Below are positions 47,502 to 55,784 of a stretch of 64,000 nucleotides of DNA, in pieces. This DNA is from Microbacterium sp. Au-Mic1 (GTDB taxonomy: Bacteria > Actinomycetota > Actinomycetes > Actinomycetales > Microbacteriaceae): the NCBI RefSeq assembly GCF_021341785.1, contig NZ_JAJTTF010000004.1, forward strand, positions 186,001 through 250,000. Reading direction: 5' to 3'. Position 1 is the first letter of the stretch. Each line of letters opens with the position of its first letter. The position numbers and the translations under genes are program-made. The notes below the pieces were generated by a model. It searched no databases. It was not told where the DNA came from and worked only from the letters and a program-made list of their open reading frames with translations.

Positions 47502-47573
47502 ATGGACGACCCTCCCTCGTGTAGTACATCGCCCCACTGCCCGCTCTCCGCTTCGACGGAGGTGACACCGTGA
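47502..47573 (+). CDS. Possible 23-codon leader ORF with an Asp/Pro-rich start
   Basis: ATG 47502 opens a 23-codon frame beginning MDDPPS, also rich in Ser, Thr and Pro (five further Pro/Cys positions), ending at TGA 47571-47573. That stop overlaps the GTG (47570) and ATG (47573) start options of the CNNM gene. It follows the putative -10 by about 10 nt, so it would be nearly leaderless. Early acidic/proline codons are the type that destabilise ribosomes at low Mg2+ in E. coli MgtL; the similarity is in composition only. Coding is not proven. Confidence 0.4.
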   Translation: MDDPPSCSTSPHCPLSASTEVTP

Positions 47574-48886
47574 TGGATTACATCTGGTTGGGCGTGGGGC
47601 TGCTGCTCATCGTGGGGACGGGCCTGTTCGTCGCCAGCGAGTTCGCACTCGTCAACCTCGATCGCGCGGATCTGGAGGCGCGACAGGATCGCGGCGAGAG
47701 CCGCCTCGGCATGACCATCGCGGCGCTCAGGATCACCTCGACGCATCTTTCGTCGGCGCAGCTGGGCATCACGCTGACCACGCTGCTGACCGGTTTCACG
47801 ATGGAGCCGGCGCTGTCGAACCTGCTCCGTCCCGTGCTGACCGCGTGGGGGATCCCCGAGCCCGTCACCGTCACGATCGCCGTGATCGTCGCGATGACGG
47901 TCGCCACGATGCTGTCGATGATCCTCGGCGAGCTGGTTCCGAAGAACTTCGCGATGGCGCTGCCGGTCGCGACCGCCAAGGTCGTCATCCCGTTCCAGAC
48001 CGTGTTCACGATGGTGTTCCGGCCGATCGTCGTGCTGCTCAACGGCAGTGCCAACGCCGTACTGCGGGCGATGGGCATCGAGCCGAAGGAGGAACTCAGC
48101 GGCGCGCGTTCGGCCGAGGAGCTCAGCTCACTCGTGCGCCGCTCGGCGAGCGCCGGCGTGCTCGAGGAGGACACGGCGACGCTGCTGGATCGCAGCCTCG
48201 GCTTCGCGCGGCTCACGGCGGGCGACGTGATGACGCCGCGCCCCAGCATGCACGCGATCGCCGCGGCGGACTCCGCCGACGACGTGATCGGCCTGGCCAG
48301 GCGCACGGGACACAGCCGCTTCCCGGTGTTCGACGAGGACCTCGACGACATCACCGGCGTCGTGCACCTCAAGGCGGCCGTGTCGGTGCCGCGCGACAGG
48401 CGCACGGAGGTGCCGGTGGGCGCGCTCGCCTCCGAGCCGCTGCGGGTGCCGGAGACCGTGCACCTGGATGCGCTCGTGGCCGAGCTGCGCGGCGGGGGCT
48501 ACCAGCTCGCGATCGTGGTCGACGAATACGGCGGCACCGCCGGGATCGTGACCCTCGAGGACCTCGTTGAGGAGATCGTCGGCGAGGTGTCCGACGAGCA
48601 CGACCGCAGCCGGGCCGGCGTCGTGAAGGGCCGCGACGGGATCACGTTCCCCGCGGAGCTGCGTCCGGACGAGCTGCGCGCGAGCACCGGCATCGAGGTG
48701 CCGGAGGGCGACGTGTACGACACGGTCGGCGGCTACGTGATGAGCGTGCTGGAGCGGCTGCCCAAGGCCGGGGACGAAGTGCCCGTGCCGGGAGGTGCTC
48801 TGCACGTCGTGCGCATGCAGGGGCGTCGGGTGGACCGGATCCGCTTCACGCCTGAGACGACGACCGAGGAAGGGGGCGAGCGATGA
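47570..48886 (+). CDS. CNNM/CorC-type transporter (hemolysin family), first of pair
   Basis: A 438-residue membrane protein: a DUF21 domain with three to four helices (about 1-145), a CBS pair (about 205-330, PRPSMHAIAAADSADD and VDEYGGTAGIVTLEDLVEEI) and a CorC/HlyC C-terminal domain. Family members such as MpfA and CorC export or regulate Mg2+. GTG 47570 is used because GGAGG lies 7 nt upstream; ATG 47573 is an alternative. It overlaps a possible leader ORF. The next gene is a shorter paralogue overlapping by 4 bp. Confidence 0.9.
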   Translation: MMDYIWLGVGLLLIVGTGLFVASEFALVNLDRADLEARQDRGESRLGMTIAALRITSTHLSSAQLGITLTTLLTGFTMEPALSNLLRPVLTAWGIPEPVTVTIAVIVAMTVATMLSMILGELVPKNFAMALPVATAKVVIPFQTVFTMVFRPIVVLLNGSANAVLRAMGIEPKEELSGARSAEELSSLVRRSASAGVLEEDTATLLDRSLGFARLTAGDVMTPRPSMHAIAAADSADDVIGLARRTGHSRFPVFDEDLDDITGVVHLKAAVSVPRDRRTEVPVGALASEPLRVPETVHLDALVAELRGGGYQLAIVVDEYGGTAGIVTLEDLVEEIVGEVSDEHDRSRAGVVKGRDGITFPAELRPDELRASTGIEVPEGDVYDTVGGYVMSVLERLPKAGDEVPVPGGALHVVRMQGRRVDRIRFTPETTTEEGGER

Positions 48887-49944
48887 GCGACTGGGCCGGT
48901 ATCGCATGGCTGTTCGTGCTGCTCGTCTTCAACGCGTTCTTCGTCGCGGCCGAGTTCGCGGTGATCTCCGCACGTCGTTCGCAGATCGAGCCGCTCGCCG
49001 AGCGCGGATCCCGTTCCGCACGCACCGCCCTGTATGCGATGGAGCACGCCACGCTCATGCTGGCGACCTCGCAGCTGGGCATCACGGTGTGCTCGCTGCT
49101 GATCCTGAACGTCTCCGAGCCGGCGATGCACCACCTGCTCGCCGCGCCCCTGGGCGCGCTCGGACTTGCCGAGGCGGCGGTGGATGCGATCGCGTTCATC
49201 ATCACGCTGGTGATCGTGTCGTTCCTGCACGTGGTCTTCGGAGAGATGGTGCCGAAGAACCTGGCGTTCTCGGTGCCGGACCGGGCCGTGCTGATCCTCG
49301 CGTCGCCGCTGGTGTGGATCTCGAAGGTGTTCTACCCGGTGATCCGCGCGCTGAACGCGACGGCGAACGGCGTGGTGCGGCTGTTCCGCGTGGAGCCGAA
49401 GGACGAGGCCGCATCGACGTTCACCCTCGACGAGGTCGCCACCATCGTGGACCAGTCCCGCAGAGAGGGCGTCCTCGCCGACTCCGCGGGCACCGTGAGC
49501 GCGGTGGTGGAGTTCACCGACAAGGACGCGCGCGATGTCGCGGTGCCGCTCGCGGGGCTGGTGACGCTTCCGCTCGGCGCGACGCCGGACGATGTGGAGC
49601 GTGCCGTCGCCAAGCACGGCTTCTCGCGCTACGTCATGGTCGATCCTCAGGGTGTGCCCGTGGGGTACGTGCACCTCAAGGACGTGATCCGTTCGGCTGA
49701 GGGGCCGGATGCGGCGGCGAGGGCCACCGCGCCGATCCCCGCGAAGCGGATCCACCAGATGGTTCCGATGCAGGAGGACACCGACCTCGAGGACGCGCTC
49801 GCGATCATGCGGCGCGCCGGACGTCACCTCGCGCAGGTGCGCGACGCCGCGGGCGAGACGACGGCGATCCTGTTCCTGGAGGACATCATCGAGGAGCTCG
49901 TCGGCGAGGTGCGCGACATCACCCGTCGCGGCTTCGGCCGCTGA
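48883..49944 (+). CDS. CNNM/CorC-type transporter, second of pair
   Basis: A 353-residue protein of the same family: DUF21 membrane domain (about 1-150, IAWLFVLLVFNAFFVAAEFA, QLGITVCSLLILNVSEPAM) and a CBS pair (about 205-345), but no CorC/HlyC C-terminal domain. ATG 48883 overlaps the TGA of the first gene. Paired long and short copies are common in actinobacteria, which suggests a hetero-oligomer for Mg2+ or Co2+ homeostasis. Confidence 0.9.
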   Translation: MSDWAGIAWLFVLLVFNAFFVAAEFAVISARRSQIEPLAERGSRSARTALYAMEHATLMLATSQLGITVCSLLILNVSEPAMHHLLAAPLGALGLAEAAVDAIAFIITLVIVSFLHVVFGEMVPKNLAFSVPDRAVLILASPLVWISKVFYPVIRALNATANGVVRLFRVEPKDEAASTFTLDEVATIVDQSRREGVLADSAGTVSAVVEFTDKDARDVAVPLAGLVTLPLGATPDDVERAVAKHGFSRYVMVDPQGVPVGYVHLKDVIRSAEGPDAAARATAPIPAKRIHQMVPMQEDTDLEDALAIMRRAGRHLAQVRDAAGETTAILFLEDIIEELVGEVRDITRRGFGR

Positions 49945-49979
49945 CGGCCCCGACGAGCCCTGCTGGCGACCGCGCGGCG

Positions 49980-51047
49980 TCAGCGCCAGCGGGCGCGCAG
50001 GTACTGGTCGGGCCAGGCGACCTCGTCGCCGAGCTCGTGCGCGGCCCGCAGCCCGAAATGCGGGTCGCGCAGCCACTCCCGTCCGGCGAAGATCGCGTCC
50101 GCCGCGCCCTCGGCGAGCACGGCCTCGGCCTGAGCGCCGTCGGTGAGCAGCCCCACCGCGGAGGAGGGGATGCGGCCGCCCTGGCGCACCGCATCGGCGA
50201 GCGGCACCTGATAGCCGGGGTGCACCTCGATGTGCTGGTGGGCGACGAGCCCGCCGCTGGAGACGTCGATGAGGTCCGCGCCGTGCGCGACCGCCCACTC
50301 CGCCACCACGGCGGCCTCGTCCGGCGTGAAGCCACCCGGGGCGTGGTCGGTGGCGGAGATCCGCACGAACACCGGAACCCCGTCGCCCGCGACCCGGCGC
50401 ACCGCTTCGGTGACCTCGAGCAGCAGGCGGGCGCGGTTCTCCAGGGATCCGCCGTACTCGTCGTCGCGGTGGTTGCTGAGCGGTGAGAGGAACTCGTGCA
50501 GCAGGTACCCGTGCGCGCCGTGGATCTCCAGCACGTCGAAGCCGGCGTCCAGGGCTCGGCGGGTGGCCGACGCGAACGCCTCGACGACCTCGGCGATGCC
50601 TGCTTCGTCGAGCGCCTCGGGTGCGTCGAAACCCTCGAACGCGATCGCCGAGGGCGCGACCGTGCCCCAGCCGCCTCGGGCTGCAGGAACGGATCCGCGC
50701 TCCTCGGCCCACGGCCACCACGTCGACGCCTTGCGGCCGGCGTGCGCGAGCTGCACCCCGATCCGCGCACCGCGCGCATGCACGGCGTCGACGATCGGCG
50801 TCCAGGCGTCGCGCTGGGCGTCGTTCCACAGGCCGGTGTCGCGCGGGCTGATCCTGCCCTCCGGCACCACGGCGGTGGCCTCGGCCACGATCAGGCCGGC
50901 GCCACCGGAGGCGAACTGGGCGAGATGCGTGTGGTGCCACTCCTGCGGCACACCCTCGATCGCGCTGTACATGCACATGGGGGACACCCACAGGCGATTG
51001 CGCAGGGTGACGGATCGGATGGTCAGCGGGGAGAACAGGAGGCTCAC
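49980..51047 (-). CDS. Old Yellow Enzyme-type NADH:flavin oxidoreductase (YqjM-like)
   Basis: A 355-residue FMN TIM barrel from GTG 51045-51047. Features of the thermophilic-like YqjM class are C25 in SPMCMYS, H176 and H179 in EIHGAHGYLLHEFLSP, and SNHRDDEYGGSLENRARLLL. These enzymes reduce activated C=C bonds in enones, nitro compounds and other electrophiles. No operon partner; physiological substrate unknown. Confidence 0.92.
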   Translation of the reverse strand: MSLLFSPLTIRSVTLRNRLWVSPMCMYSAIEGVPQEWHHTHLAQFASGGAGLIVAEATAVVPEGRISPRDTGLWNDAQRDAWTPIVDAVHARGARIGVQLAHAGRKASTWWPWAEERGSVPAARGGWGTVAPSAIAFEGFDAPEALDEAGIAEVVEAFASATRRALDAGFDVLEIHGAHGYLLHEFLSPLSNHRDDEYGGSLENRARLLLEVTEAVRRVAGDGVPVFVRISATDHAPGGFTPDEAAVVAEWAVAHGADLIDVSSGGLVAHQHIEVHPGYQVPLADAVRQGGRIPSSAVGLLTDGAQAEAVLAEGAADAIFAGREWLRDPHFGLRAAHELGDEVAWPDQYLRARWR

Positions 51048-51152
51048 GGTCCGACGCTACCCGTCGCCGGGCGGGTCGGGGCCGCATCCGGGGATCCGCC
51101 GATCCGGGACGGCCCGGCGGTGCGCACAGCCACGGCCCAGTACCGTTGACGC

Positions 51153-52100
51153 ATGCCTTTCTTCGCCGGAGCGGTGCGCCCCTGGTCGCACGGCCGCACC
51201 CGCGCACTTCTGCGCGCGCCGAGCGCCGAGTCCGACAAGCGCAGTCGCGGCGTCGTGGCGCTGCGCACCGGATCCGACGCGTACCCGGGCGCCGCGGTGC
51301 TCGGCGTGGAGGGCGCCTGGCGCGCCGGCTGCGGCTACGTGCGCTACGTCGGCCCGCGGCGTGCCGCGGACCTCGTGCTCGCGCGACGCCCCGAGACCGT
51401 CACGACCGAACCCGGCTCCGAGGCCGTGCGCGCTCAGGCCTGGGTCATCGGATCCGGCACCGACGCCGCCGCCCGCACGGCACCGGAGACGGCGGCGCTG
51501 CGTGCGCTGCTGGCCGGCGCGGATCCTGTCGTCGTCGACGCGGGTGCGCTGGATCTGCTTCCCGGGGCGGGCGCGCCGGTGATCGCCACGCCGCACGCCG
51601 GAGAGTTCGCCCGGCTGCGCGCGTCGCTCGGGCTCGGGGGGCTGGTCGCCGATGCCCTGCGGGATCCGGCCGCACGCGCCGAGGCGGTGCACGAGACCGC
51701 CGAGGCGCTCGGCGGTGCGGTGCTGCTCAAGGGTGCCACCACGCTCGTCGCGGACGGCACGGGCGTCATCTCCGTCGAGGCCGGTTCGCCCTGGCTCGCC
51801 ACCGCCGGGACCGGCGATGTGCTGGCAGGCGTGATCGGCGCTCTCGTCGCGGCCGACCGTGCCGCGGACGGGAGAACCGCGCTCGCCGAGCTGGCCGCCG
51901 CGGCGGCATGGCTGCACGGCCTCGCCGGGCGGATCGCATCCGGCACCTCGGCAGGCGGATCGGGACGCCCGATCGTCGCGCTCGAGGTGGCGGACGCGCT
52001 GCCGGCCGCTTTCGCTCTCGTGCGCAACGGCTACGCCGGGGCGCCCTCCGACGACGACCACGACGACCACGACGAAGAGACCCAGGAGGACCGCGCGTGA
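51153..52100 (+). CDS. nnrD: ADP-dependent NAD(P)H-hydrate dehydratase
   Basis: A 315-residue ribokinase-like repair enzyme (YjeF C-terminal type). Markers are VDAGALDLL (128-136), TPHAGEFARL (146-155) and GTGDVLAG (219-226), which forms the ADP/anion hole. It dehydrates damaged NADHX/NADPHX. No epimerase domain is fused; the epimerase must be elsewhere. The C-terminus is an unusual Asp/His/Glu-rich tail. It overlaps the next gene by 4 bp (GTGA). Confidence 0.93.
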   Translation: MPFFAGAVRPWSHGRTRALLRAPSAESDKRSRGVVALRTGSDAYPGAAVLGVEGAWRAGCGYVRYVGPRRAADLVLARRPETVTTEPGSEAVRAQAWVIGSGTDAAARTAPETAALRALLAGADPVVVDAGALDLLPGAGAPVIATPHAGEFARLRASLGLGGLVADALRDPAARAEAVHETAEALGGAVLLKGATTLVADGTGVISVEAGSPWLATAGTGDVLAGVIGALVAADRAADGRTALAELAAAAAWLHGLAGRIASGTSAGGSGRPIVALEVADALPAAFALVRNGYAGAPSDDDHDDHDEETQEDRA

Positions 52101-53455
52101 CCGGTGCCGAGCCGACGGGCGCGATCCGCGCCGAAACGAGCCGACGCGGCGACGCGCTGAGGGCGTCCGCGGTGCGTCGTGCCGGAGTACCGCTCACGGT
52201 GCTGTGGCTGGCGTTCGTCGTCGCGCACCTCTACGTCGCGACGATCGGGTGGGTCATGCCCGCCCTGCCGATGGGCGACACCGTCTTCGTGTACGAGCCG
52301 TGGGCGCGCAACGCGCTCGGGGGCGGCGCGATCGTGGGCATCACCGAGAGCTGGGTCTACCCGCAGCTCGCGCTCGTGCCCATGCTGATCGCGCAGGGTC
52401 TGTCCCAGCTCATCCATCCGCTTCTCCCCGGGACGTACGCCGTCGGATCCGCGAGCTACGTCGTCGCCTGGTCGATCCTGGTGACGGCGCTCGACGCGGT
52501 CGGGTTCGCGTTCCTGCTGCGCGGAACCAGGGCGCGACGCAGCCGGATCCGCCGTGGCGCCGCCCTGCTCTGGATGGGCGCCCTCCTCGTGCTCGGGCCC
52601 ATCGCGATGTTCCGGATCGATGCGATCACCGTGCCGCTCGCGATCATCGGCGGGCTGTGGCTGTTCTCCCGCCCGGCGGTCGCGAGCGCGCTGTTCACCA
52701 TCGGTGCCTGGATCAAGATCTGGCCCGGCGCGCTGTTCGTCGCGGCGCTCGCGCTGCTGCGCGGCCGGGTCCGCATGCTCGTCACGGCCGCGATCGTCAC
52801 GTTCGTCGTCGTGCTCGGGCTCGTACTGCTGGGCGGGTCCGCCAATCTCCTCGGCTTCCTCAGCCAGATGAGCGGCCGCGGGCTGCAGATCGAGGCTGTC
52901 GGGGCGACTCCGCTGCTGTGGCTCACCCAGATCGGCGTGACGCGGATCGAATACAGCCGCGAGATCCTCACGTTCCAGCTCACCGGGCCCGGCGTCGATG
53001 TCGTGGCCGCGCTGCTCACCCCGCTGATGGTGGTGGGCGTGCTCGCCGTGGCGGGGCTCGCCCTGTGGAAGCTGCGCGCCGGCGCCTCGGCGCGGCGTCT
53101 GCTGCCGGCGACCATGCTGGCACTGGTGGCGGTGCTGATCGCGTGCAACAAGGTGGGTTCGCCGCAGTTCCAGGTGTGGATGCTCGCGCCGCTCGTGCTG
53201 TGGTGCCTGTGCGACGGGCCGCGTGTGCGGATCCCTGCGATCCTGGTGCTCCTGGACTACGCCCTGACCCAGGCGGTCTACCCTGTCGTCTACGACCAGC
53301 TGCTGGCGGCGCAGCCCCTTCCGATCGCGCTGCTGAGCGCCCGCAACATCCTCGTCGTCGTCATCTGCGTGATCTCGATCCGCGCGATCGTGCGCACCCC
53401 GGTGCACCGCACCCCATCCCTCGCCACCGAACTCCCCGAAACCCGGAGGTCCTGA
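52097..53455 (+). CDS. Multi-pass membrane protein, DUF2029/GT87-like
   Basis: A 452-residue protein from GTG 52097 with about ten membrane helices. The early extracytoplasmic loop carries MGDTVFVYEPWARNAL; a GAWIKIWPGALF segment resembles DUF2029 mannosyltransferase-like (GT87) proteins that use polyprenyl-linked mannose. The catalytic acidic residues were not certain. It overlaps nnrD and the thiamine-binding gene (TGATG), making a three-gene run. Confidence 0.82.
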   Translation: MTGAEPTGAIRAETSRRGDALRASAVRRAGVPLTVLWLAFVVAHLYVATIGWVMPALPMGDTVFVYEPWARNALGGGAIVGITESWVYPQLALVPMLIAQGLSQLIHPLLPGTYAVGSASYVVAWSILVTALDAVGFAFLLRGTRARRSRIRRGAALLWMGALLVLGPIAMFRIDAITVPLAIIGGLWLFSRPAVASALFTIGAWIKIWPGALFVAALALLRGRVRMLVTAAIVTFVVVLGLVLLGGSANLLGFLSQMSGRGLQIEAVGATPLLWLTQIGVTRIEYSREILTFQLTGPGVDVVAALLTPLMVVGVLAVAGLALWKLRAGASARRLLPATMLALVAVLIACNKVGSPQFQVWMLAPLVLWCLCDGPRVRIPAILVLLDYALTQAVYPVVYDQLLAAQPLPIALLSARNILVVVICVISIRAIVRTPVHRTPSLATELPETRRS

Positions 53456-53787
53456 TGCTCGTCGCCTTCTCCGTCGCTCCCAGCGGATCCGCCCCCGACC
53501 GCACCGAGAGCGCCGGCGCCTCGGTCCACGACGCGGTCGCCGCCGCGGTGGCGGTGGTCCGCGCCTCCGGGCTCGCGCACCGCACCACGAGCATGTTCAC
53601 CGAGATCGAGGGTCCCGACTGGGACACCGTGATGGACGTCGTCAAGCGCGCGACCGAGGCGGTCATGCCGTTCGGATCCCGCGTGTCCCTCGTGCTCAAG
53701 GCCGACATCCGCCCCGGCTACACCGGCGAGATCGACGGCAAGATCGAGCGCCTCGAGCGCGCCATCGAGGACACCGACAGCCTCTAA
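53455..53787 (+). CDS. Thiamine-binding protein (MTH1187/YkoF-like)
   Basis: A 110-residue ferredoxin-like protein from ATG 53455, overlapping the preceding stop by 1 nt. It has VAFSVAPSG, TTSMFTEIEGPDWDTVMDVV, and ADIRPGYTGEIDGKIERLER, typical of the MTH1187 family that binds thiamine or HMP. Usually such genes accompany thiamine transporters; here the neighbours are nnrD, a membrane protein and an MFS gene. No TPP riboswitch was seen upstream. Confidence 0.88.
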   Translation: MLVAFSVAPSGSAPDRTESAGASVHDAVAAAVAVVRASGLAHRTTSMFTEIEGPDWDTVMDVVKRATEAVMPFGSRVSLVLKADIRPGYTGEIDGKIERLERAIEDTDSL

Positions 53788-53796
53788 GCTGGACGG

Positions 53797-55038
53797 ATGA
53801 AACCCTCGAGCCTCTCGAGGGGTGCGGCGATGCGGGCGCTCCTCTCCCTCGCCATCGGCAGCTTCGGCATCGGCATGACCGAGTTCGTCGCGATGGGTCT
53901 GCTCCCCAACATCGCGCAGGACCTGCTGCCCGAGCTGTGGGCGCAGAACCCCGACGAGGCCATCGGCCGCGCCGGGCTCCTGGTGTCGCTCTATGCGCTG
54001 GGCGTCGTGCTCGGCGCACCCACGATCGCGGGACTCGTCGCGCGCTTCCCGCGCCACCGGGTCATGGTCGGCCTCGCCATCGCGCTCACCCTCGGCAACG
54101 GGCTGGCCGTGGTGCTCCCCACCTTCGAGACCGTGGGACTCGCCCGCTTCATCGCGGGGCTGCCGCACGGCGCCTACTTCGGGATCGGCGCCCTCGTCGC
54201 CTCCGACGTCCTCGGCCCGGGCAAGCGCGCCAAGGGCGTGGCCTTCATCCTGACCGGTCTCACCATCGCGAACGTGGTCGGCGTCCCTGCGGGGACCTAC
54301 CTCGGCCAGCACGTCGGCTGGCGCAGCGCCTTCCTCGTCGTCACGATCGTGTTCGCGCTCGCCACGGTCTGCATCGCGTTCTTCGTGCCGGAGCACGAGG
54401 GCGATCCCGGGCGCACTTTCCGCGCGGAGCTGCGCGTGTTCCGCCGCCCCCAGGTCTGGTTCGCACTCGCGACCGGCGCCATCGGCTTCGGCGGGTTCTT
54501 CGCGGTGTACAGCTACATCGCCCCGGTGGTCACCGAGCGGGCGGGTGCCCCGGAATGGATGGTGCCGATCACGCTCGTCGTGTTCGGACTCGGCATGACG
54601 ATCGGCAACCTGCTCGGCGGCGTGTTCGGCGACTGCAACCTCAGACTCACGCTGCTGGTCGGCCTCGGCGCGATGGCCGTGGTTCTCGTCCTGCTCGCGA
54701 TCCTGTCGTTCTCGATCTGGCTGCTCGTGCCGCTCTCGTTCGTGATGGCGCTGCTCTCGTCGATCCTGAGCCCCGCGATCCAGACCCGGCTCATGGAGGT
54801 CGCGGGCGACAACCAGTCCATCGCCGCGGCGCTGAACCACTCCGCGCTGAACATCGGCAACAGCCTCGGCGCCTTCCTGGGCGGTCTCGTGATCGCGTGG
54901 GGCTGGGGGTTCGCCGCGCCATCCTGGGTAGGCGCCGGCCTCGCCGTGCTCGGTCTCGGGATCGCGATCGTCTCCTACGCCGTGCAGCGCCGCTTCCACA
55001 CCGAGACCGGATCCGTGCGGGTGCACGACCTGGTCTGA
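53797..55038 (+). CDS. MFS transporter, sugar-efflux/AraJ-like
   Basis: A 413-residue major facilitator with 12 helices. It opens with FGIGMTEFVAMGLLPNIAQD, the signature of the DHA1 subfamily (AraJ, chloramphenicol and sugar efflux types), and SLYALGVVLGAPTIAGLVAR follows. It starts 9 nt after the thiamine-binding gene. Substrate is unknown; drug or arabinose-like export are possibilities, not supported further. Confidence 0.9.
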   Translation: MKPSSLSRGAAMRALLSLAIGSFGIGMTEFVAMGLLPNIAQDLLPELWAQNPDEAIGRAGLLVSLYALGVVLGAPTIAGLVARFPRHRVMVGLAIALTLGNGLAVVLPTFETVGLARFIAGLPHGAYFGIGALVASDVLGPGKRAKGVAFILTGLTIANVVGVPAGTYLGQHVGWRSAFLVVTIVFALATVCIAFFVPEHEGDPGRTFRAELRVFRRPQVWFALATGAIGFGGFFAVYSYIAPVVTERAGAPEWMVPITLVVFGLGMTIGNLLGGVFGDCNLRLTLLVGLGAMAVVLVLLAILSFSIWLLVPLSFVMALLSSILSPAIQTRLMEVAGDNQSIAAALNHSALNIGNSLGAFLGGLVIAWGWGFAAPSWVGAGLAVLGLGIAIVSYAVQRRFHTETGSVRVHDLV

Positions 55039-55105
55039 GTCCGATTCGCCCTCGATCGCGGCGCCGCCGCGGGTGAGGCGCCCCGGTGCGTCCTAGCATG
55101 GGCGG

Positions 55106-55759
55106 ATGAGCTCGGCCGAGGACGACGACCTGCCCGTCGCGGGCACCGCGGTGATCCTGCGCGACGCGACGCACGGGATCGAGGTGCTGCTCATGCGTCG
55201 ACCCGACCGCGGCTCGTTCGCAGGAGCCTGGGTGTTCCCCGGAGGCATGCTCGAGCCCGGCGACCGCGTCGCGGGTGCGGAGGAGAGCGAGGACGCCGGA
55301 CGCGCCGCGCTGCGCGAGACCGTCGAGGAGGTCGGTCTGGTGCTCGACCGTCTCGTGCTGCTCTCGTGCTGGGTGCCGCCGGCGGGGATCCCGAAGCGCG
55401 TACGGACCTGGTTCTTCCTCGCGGCGGATCCGGGAACAGGGGAGATCGCCGCGCAGGACGAAGTGGCCGACATGCGCTGGTTCGCACCGGAGGCCGCGCT
55501 CGCCGCGAGGGACGCCGGGGAGATCGCGCTCATGCCGCCGACCTGGCGCACGCTGCACGCGCTGCGTGGCGCGACCACGGTGGAAGACGCGTTCGCCCTC
55601 ACCCGCCTGCCCGATCCCGCGGTGTTCCGGACGCGGATGGAGCCCACCGAGACCGGCACGATCTTCTACTGGGACGGCGACGAGCTCGCCGGGGGAGCGC
55701 CCGGCGCGCGCGACCGGCTCGTCGCCGAGAAGCCGGTGTGGCGGTACGAGCGGGGCTGA
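55106..55759 (+). CDS. Nudix hydrolase
   Basis: A 217-residue protein of NUDT19-like layout. The Nudix motif is interrupted by an acidic insert: GGMLEPGDRVAGAE ... then RAALRETVEEVGL. The rest of the protein has a C-terminal region of about 80 residues (DPAVFRTRMEPTETGTIFYW). Substrates may be CoA derivatives or nucleotide sugars; not certain. The gene is convergent with metX. Confidence 0.87.
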   Translation: MSSAEDDDLPVAGTAVILRDATHGIEVLLMRRPDRGSFAGAWVFPGGMLEPGDRVAGAEESEDAGRAALRETVEEVGLVLDRLVLLSCWVPPAGIPKRVRTWFFLAADPGTGEIAAQDEVADMRWFAPEAALAARDAGEIALMPPTWRTLHALRGATTVEDAFALTRLPDPAVFRTRMEPTETGTIFYWDGDELAGGAPGARDRLVAEKPVWRYERG

Positions 55760-55784
55760 TTCCGCAGGGGCCGTCGTTCGTCGC

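Noticed and set aside
47486..47569. M-box or other Mg2+ riboswitch upstream of the CNNM gene
   Set aside because: Only about 70 nt separate the likely start of transcription from the gene, too short for an M-box, and no core motif is visible.
53401..53455. TPP riboswitch before the thiamine-binding gene
   Set aside because: The gene overlaps the previous one and there is no room or matching sequence.
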